From: Bacteroidota bacterium
Lineage (GTDB): Bacteria > Bacteroidota > Bacteroidia > Bacteroidales > F082
Length of the DNA stretch: 33,771 bases
Assembly: GCA_013203805.1 (NCBI GenBank)
Contig: JABMPH010000497.1
Location: 1 to 33,771, forward strand
Direction: 5' to 3'
The translations under genes and the position numbers were made by a program. The notes under the pieces are model-generated. The model was given only the letters and a program-made list of their open reading frames with translations. It had not been told where the DNA came from and did not search any database. Positions 32,341 to 33,771 of the stretch are shown here, one piece after another. Position 1 is the stretch's first letter. The number at the start of each line of letters is the position of its first letter.

Positions 32341-32439
32341 TTACATTTCCCCTCCTGTGGTTGTGTAAAAGTCTTTCTGAGCAAAAGACAGAGTTGAGAG
32401 GCAAAAAATTGCAATGATCAAAAATAAAAATCGTTTCAT
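32341..32439 (-). pseudogene. Signal-peptide remnant of an outer-membrane protein gene
   Basis: A 32-residue frame starts at ATG 32439 and ends at TAA 32341-32343. It encodes a clear signal peptide (MKRFLFLIIAIFCLSTLSFA, cleavage before QKD) and then only QKDFYTTTGGEM before the stop. The FYTTTGGE segment is a common start of mature Bacteroidota beta-barrel proteins, so I read this as the 5' end of such a gene whose body was lost. The lost end abuts repeat copy C. A functional small secreted peptide cannot be excluded but is less likely. Confidence 0.55.
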
Positions 32440-32527
32440 AGTTGTAGGATTAAGTTTACTATACAAATCTAAAAATAATTCATAATCGAAACTAACTATT
32501 TATTTTGAACTAAAGTAATAATTTTAA

Positions 32528-33082
32528 CTAAAGTATCTTTCCTAACTTTTCTTCTAGCTGATCGTTAAGTTCTTCCATACTTCCGTTATTTTGAAGAACA
32601 AAATCTGCCAACCGAATACATCTGCTTAAGTTTTGCTTATTGGGATCTATAGCTGTGAATTCCCGTTTTTCATTTGCTAAAAATGTATCGAAACTAATAT
32701 CATCCGTTGATGAAGCTCTAATGGTAATTCGGTTATATCTAACTTTTGGATCTGCATCCACAGCAATCAGATAAAAATTTCCCTGTTGTTTTAAAAAATC
32801 AACTTCACCGGGTGTTCTTATGCTTTCAATTATTGAATTACCGCCGTACCTCGCTGCTTTTTCATACAATTGTTCAATAATATAGGAAGGTGAATGATTT
32901 GCTCTAAGCTCATTTGCAACTTCTGTCATCGAGTCACGATTTACAATAATTCCTCTTCTTTCGATTTCCTTAATTAAAAATGACCTTACGGAATAATGCT
33001 TAAAGCCCTTGTTATTAACTAGATAATTAACAACCGTCCCTTTACCTGCTCCTAGTGTACCTGTTATTCCTATTATTTTCAT
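32528..33082 (-). CDS. P-loop nucleotide kinase-like protein (dephospho-CoA kinase / dCMP deaminase N-domain type)
   Basis: A 184-residue kinase-like ATPase. Walker A is GTLGAGKGT near residues 7-15 (MKIIGITGTLGAGKGTVV at the N-terminus), then HYSVRSFLIKEIERRG, the RANHSPSYIIEQL segment, IIESIRTPGEVDFL and a lid region with basic residues. The sequence resembles dephospho-CoA kinases and the kinase domain attached to some dCMP deaminases; the substrate is not fixed by motifs. The frame is open further upstream to 33157, but those 25 residues (NNQLSNNQLT repeats) are a translation of intergenic repeat copy D. The start at 33082, directly before the conserved beta strand, is therefore preferred. 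The LOG-family gene is upstream on the same strand. Confidence 0.75.
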   Translation of the reverse strand: MKIIGITGTLGAGKGTVVNYLVNNKGFKHYSVRSFLIKEIERRGIIVNRDSMTEVANELRANHSPSYIIEQLYEKAARYGGNSIIESIRTPGEVDFLKQQGNFYLIAVDADPKVRYNRITIRASSTDDISFDTFLANEKREFTAIDPNKQNLSRCIRLADFVLQNNGSMEELNDQLEEKLGKIL

Positions 33083-33325
33083 ATTACTGGTTAATTGGTT
33101 ATTGGATAATTGGTCATTGGTTAATTGGTTATTGGATAATTGGTTATTAGTTGTCACCTTCTATTCCTCCATCCTTCCATCCTTCCAATCTTCCAACACT
33201 CCATTCCTCAAATACCTGATTCGTTTGATTGTCATTCGTTTATTGGTAATTAGCTCCCTACCAATCATCCAGCCTTCCCTATCTTCCATCCTTACATCCT
33301 TCCTGACTTCCATCTTCGATCTTCC
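33083..33325 (+). repeat. Two-part intergenic repeat, copy D (longest)
   Basis: Two exact-but-one 30-bp tandem units (33089-33118 and 33119-33148, each GGTTAATTGGTTATTGGATAATT plus 7 nt) form the TTGG block. A CTTCCA block (about 33164-33208) and a CTCAAATACCTGATTC tail (33208-33223) shared with copy B follow, then a second short CTTCCA block (about 33270-33325). It lies between the kinase and LOG-family genes. No gene is visible in it. Confidence 0.75.
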
Positions 33326-33330
33326 GACTT

Positions 33331-33771
33331 TCAGCCCCCATTACTCTCCACCTTAATATCTTTAATCCATTTTCCCATAACAATTGGCTCGTAGCCATTC
33401 ATTTTATCAATCAATTCTTCAATATTTGATGAAACGATGATATTATCTCTATGCTCTTTCCTTACAAAGCCTGAGTTAACCGCTACATCTAAAAAATTCA
33501 ATAAGCTATCATAGTAACCCTCAGTATTTAACAAACCTATAGGTTTATCCGAAATCCGAAGTTGGTTGTGAGTTAATATTTCCGAAAGTTCATCAAGAGT
33601 TCCAAAACCACCAGGCATTGCAATAAACCCATCCGACATATTGGCCATTAATTCTTTACGCTCAGCCATGGTTTCAACACTTATAAGCTCACTAATTCCC
33701 TTATGCTCAACTTCTTTTGCTATTAGCAGATGCGGCATTATACCAATCACTTTTTTTTCTCCACTTAGTAC
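33331..33771 (-). CDS. LOG-family protein (cytokinin-type nucleotide phosphoribohydrolase), 5' end outside window
   Basis: The visible 146 residues run off the window edge in frame (VLSGEKKVIGIMPHLL at the edge). The PGGFGTLDELSEIL motif is the PGGxGTxxE active-site signature of LOG enzymes, which hydrolyse nucleoside 5'-monophosphates (cytokinin ribotides in plants) to the free base and ribose 5-phosphate. TMAERKELM carries the conserved MxxRK segment. A typical family member is about 180-195 residues, so about 40-50 N-terminal residues are missing. In bacteria the natural substrate is usually uncertain. The gene ends with TGA at 33331-33333, beside repeat copy D. Confidence 0.9.
   Translation of the reverse strand, partial: VLSGEKKVIGIMPHLLIAKEVEHKGISELISVETMAERKELMANMSDGFIAMPGGFGTLDELSEILTHNQLRISDKPIGLLNTEGYYDSLLNFLDVAVNSGFVRKEHRDNIIVSSNIEELIDKMNGYEPIVMGKWIKDIKVESNGG

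Noticed and set aside
32206-32397. Plus-strand open frame between tsaB and the kinase gene
   Set aside because: It is a translation of the CTTCCA-type repeat (Ser/Pro/Leu-rich), not a gene.
33089-33148. CRISPR-like short tandem repeats
   Set aside because: The two 30-bp units are directly adjacent with no unique spacers, are built from 7- and 8-bp subunits, and no cas gene is present.
33102-33356. Plus-strand open frame inside repeat copy D
   Set aside because: Also a repeat translation, rich in Ser/Leu/Pro, overlapping the end of the LOG-family gene.
1-33771. Mobile element or phage origin for the window
   Set aside because: No transposase, integrase, phage structural gene, target-site duplication or tRNA attachment site was seen. 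Gene content is mostly ordinary chromosomal functions.

Overview
The window is AT-rich and looks like chromosomal DNA from a free-living or environmental member of the Bacteroidota, probably close to the Bacteroidales/Marinilabiliales. The evidence is several proteins with C-terminal type IX secretion (T9SS) sorting domains, recurrent TAnnTTTG-type -7 promoter boxes, almost no Shine-Dalgarno sequences, a PorT-like beta-barrel encoded beside an ECF sigma factor, and a SusA-like neopullulanase. No tRNA, rRNA, CRISPR array, insertion sequence or prophage gene was seen. No gene-free stretch exceeds 300 bp.

Layout. 1-340: the 3' end of a T9SS-secreted protein gene and its terminator. 492-3314: priA and a small Cys-rich hypothetical gene (minus strand). 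3550-11658: an alpha-glucan locus. A cytoplasmic trehalose-synthase-like GH13 enzyme is divergent from a three-gene operon for exported enzymes: neopullulanase, a GH31 alpha-glucosidase and a lipoprotein alpha-amylase. 11901-15192: two aldehyde dehydrogenases, for pyrroline-5-carboxylate (proline) and aminoadipate semialdehyde (lysine). 15306-21506 (minus): two tandem T9SS-secreted paralogues, preceded by a membrane/beta-barrel protein and its ECF sigma factor, whose 5' region carries a candidate terminated leader RNA. 21791-23920: a histidine kinase and OmpR-type regulator pair. 24077-28413: a lipoprotein serine hydrolase, a two-TM zinc-ribbon protein, a truncated alkD-like remnant, and a secreted M1 aminopeptidase. 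28624-32169: tolC-like, hlyD-like and tsaB genes behind a long dyad-symmetric regulatory element. 32341-33771 (minus): a signal-peptide-only gene remnant, a P-loop nucleotide kinase and a LOG-family gene cut by the window edge.

How parts work together. The glucan locus would cut external or periplasmic maltodextrins to maltose/glucose, and the cytoplasmic enzyme could interconvert maltose and trehalose. The sigma/membrane-barrel pair and the two-component system face each other across a shared intergenic region and form a regulatory cluster. The TolC and adaptor proteins are two thirds of an efflux machine whose inner-membrane pump is not encoded here.

The most unusual material is between genes. 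Four copies of a two-part repeat (a TTGG/ATTGG block followed by a CTTCCA block, all in the same orientation) sit at 23922, 25940, 32169 and 33083. Two gene remnants lie beside copies of it, and one copy extends the reading frame of the kinase gene with a repeat-encoded N-terminus. A 38-bp dyad (TGTCC-N8-ACAC-N4-GTGT-N8-GGACA) lies about 110 bp upstream of tolC, with a TGGCAC motif near the expected transcript start. This suggests, but does not prove, activator-dependent sigma-54 control.
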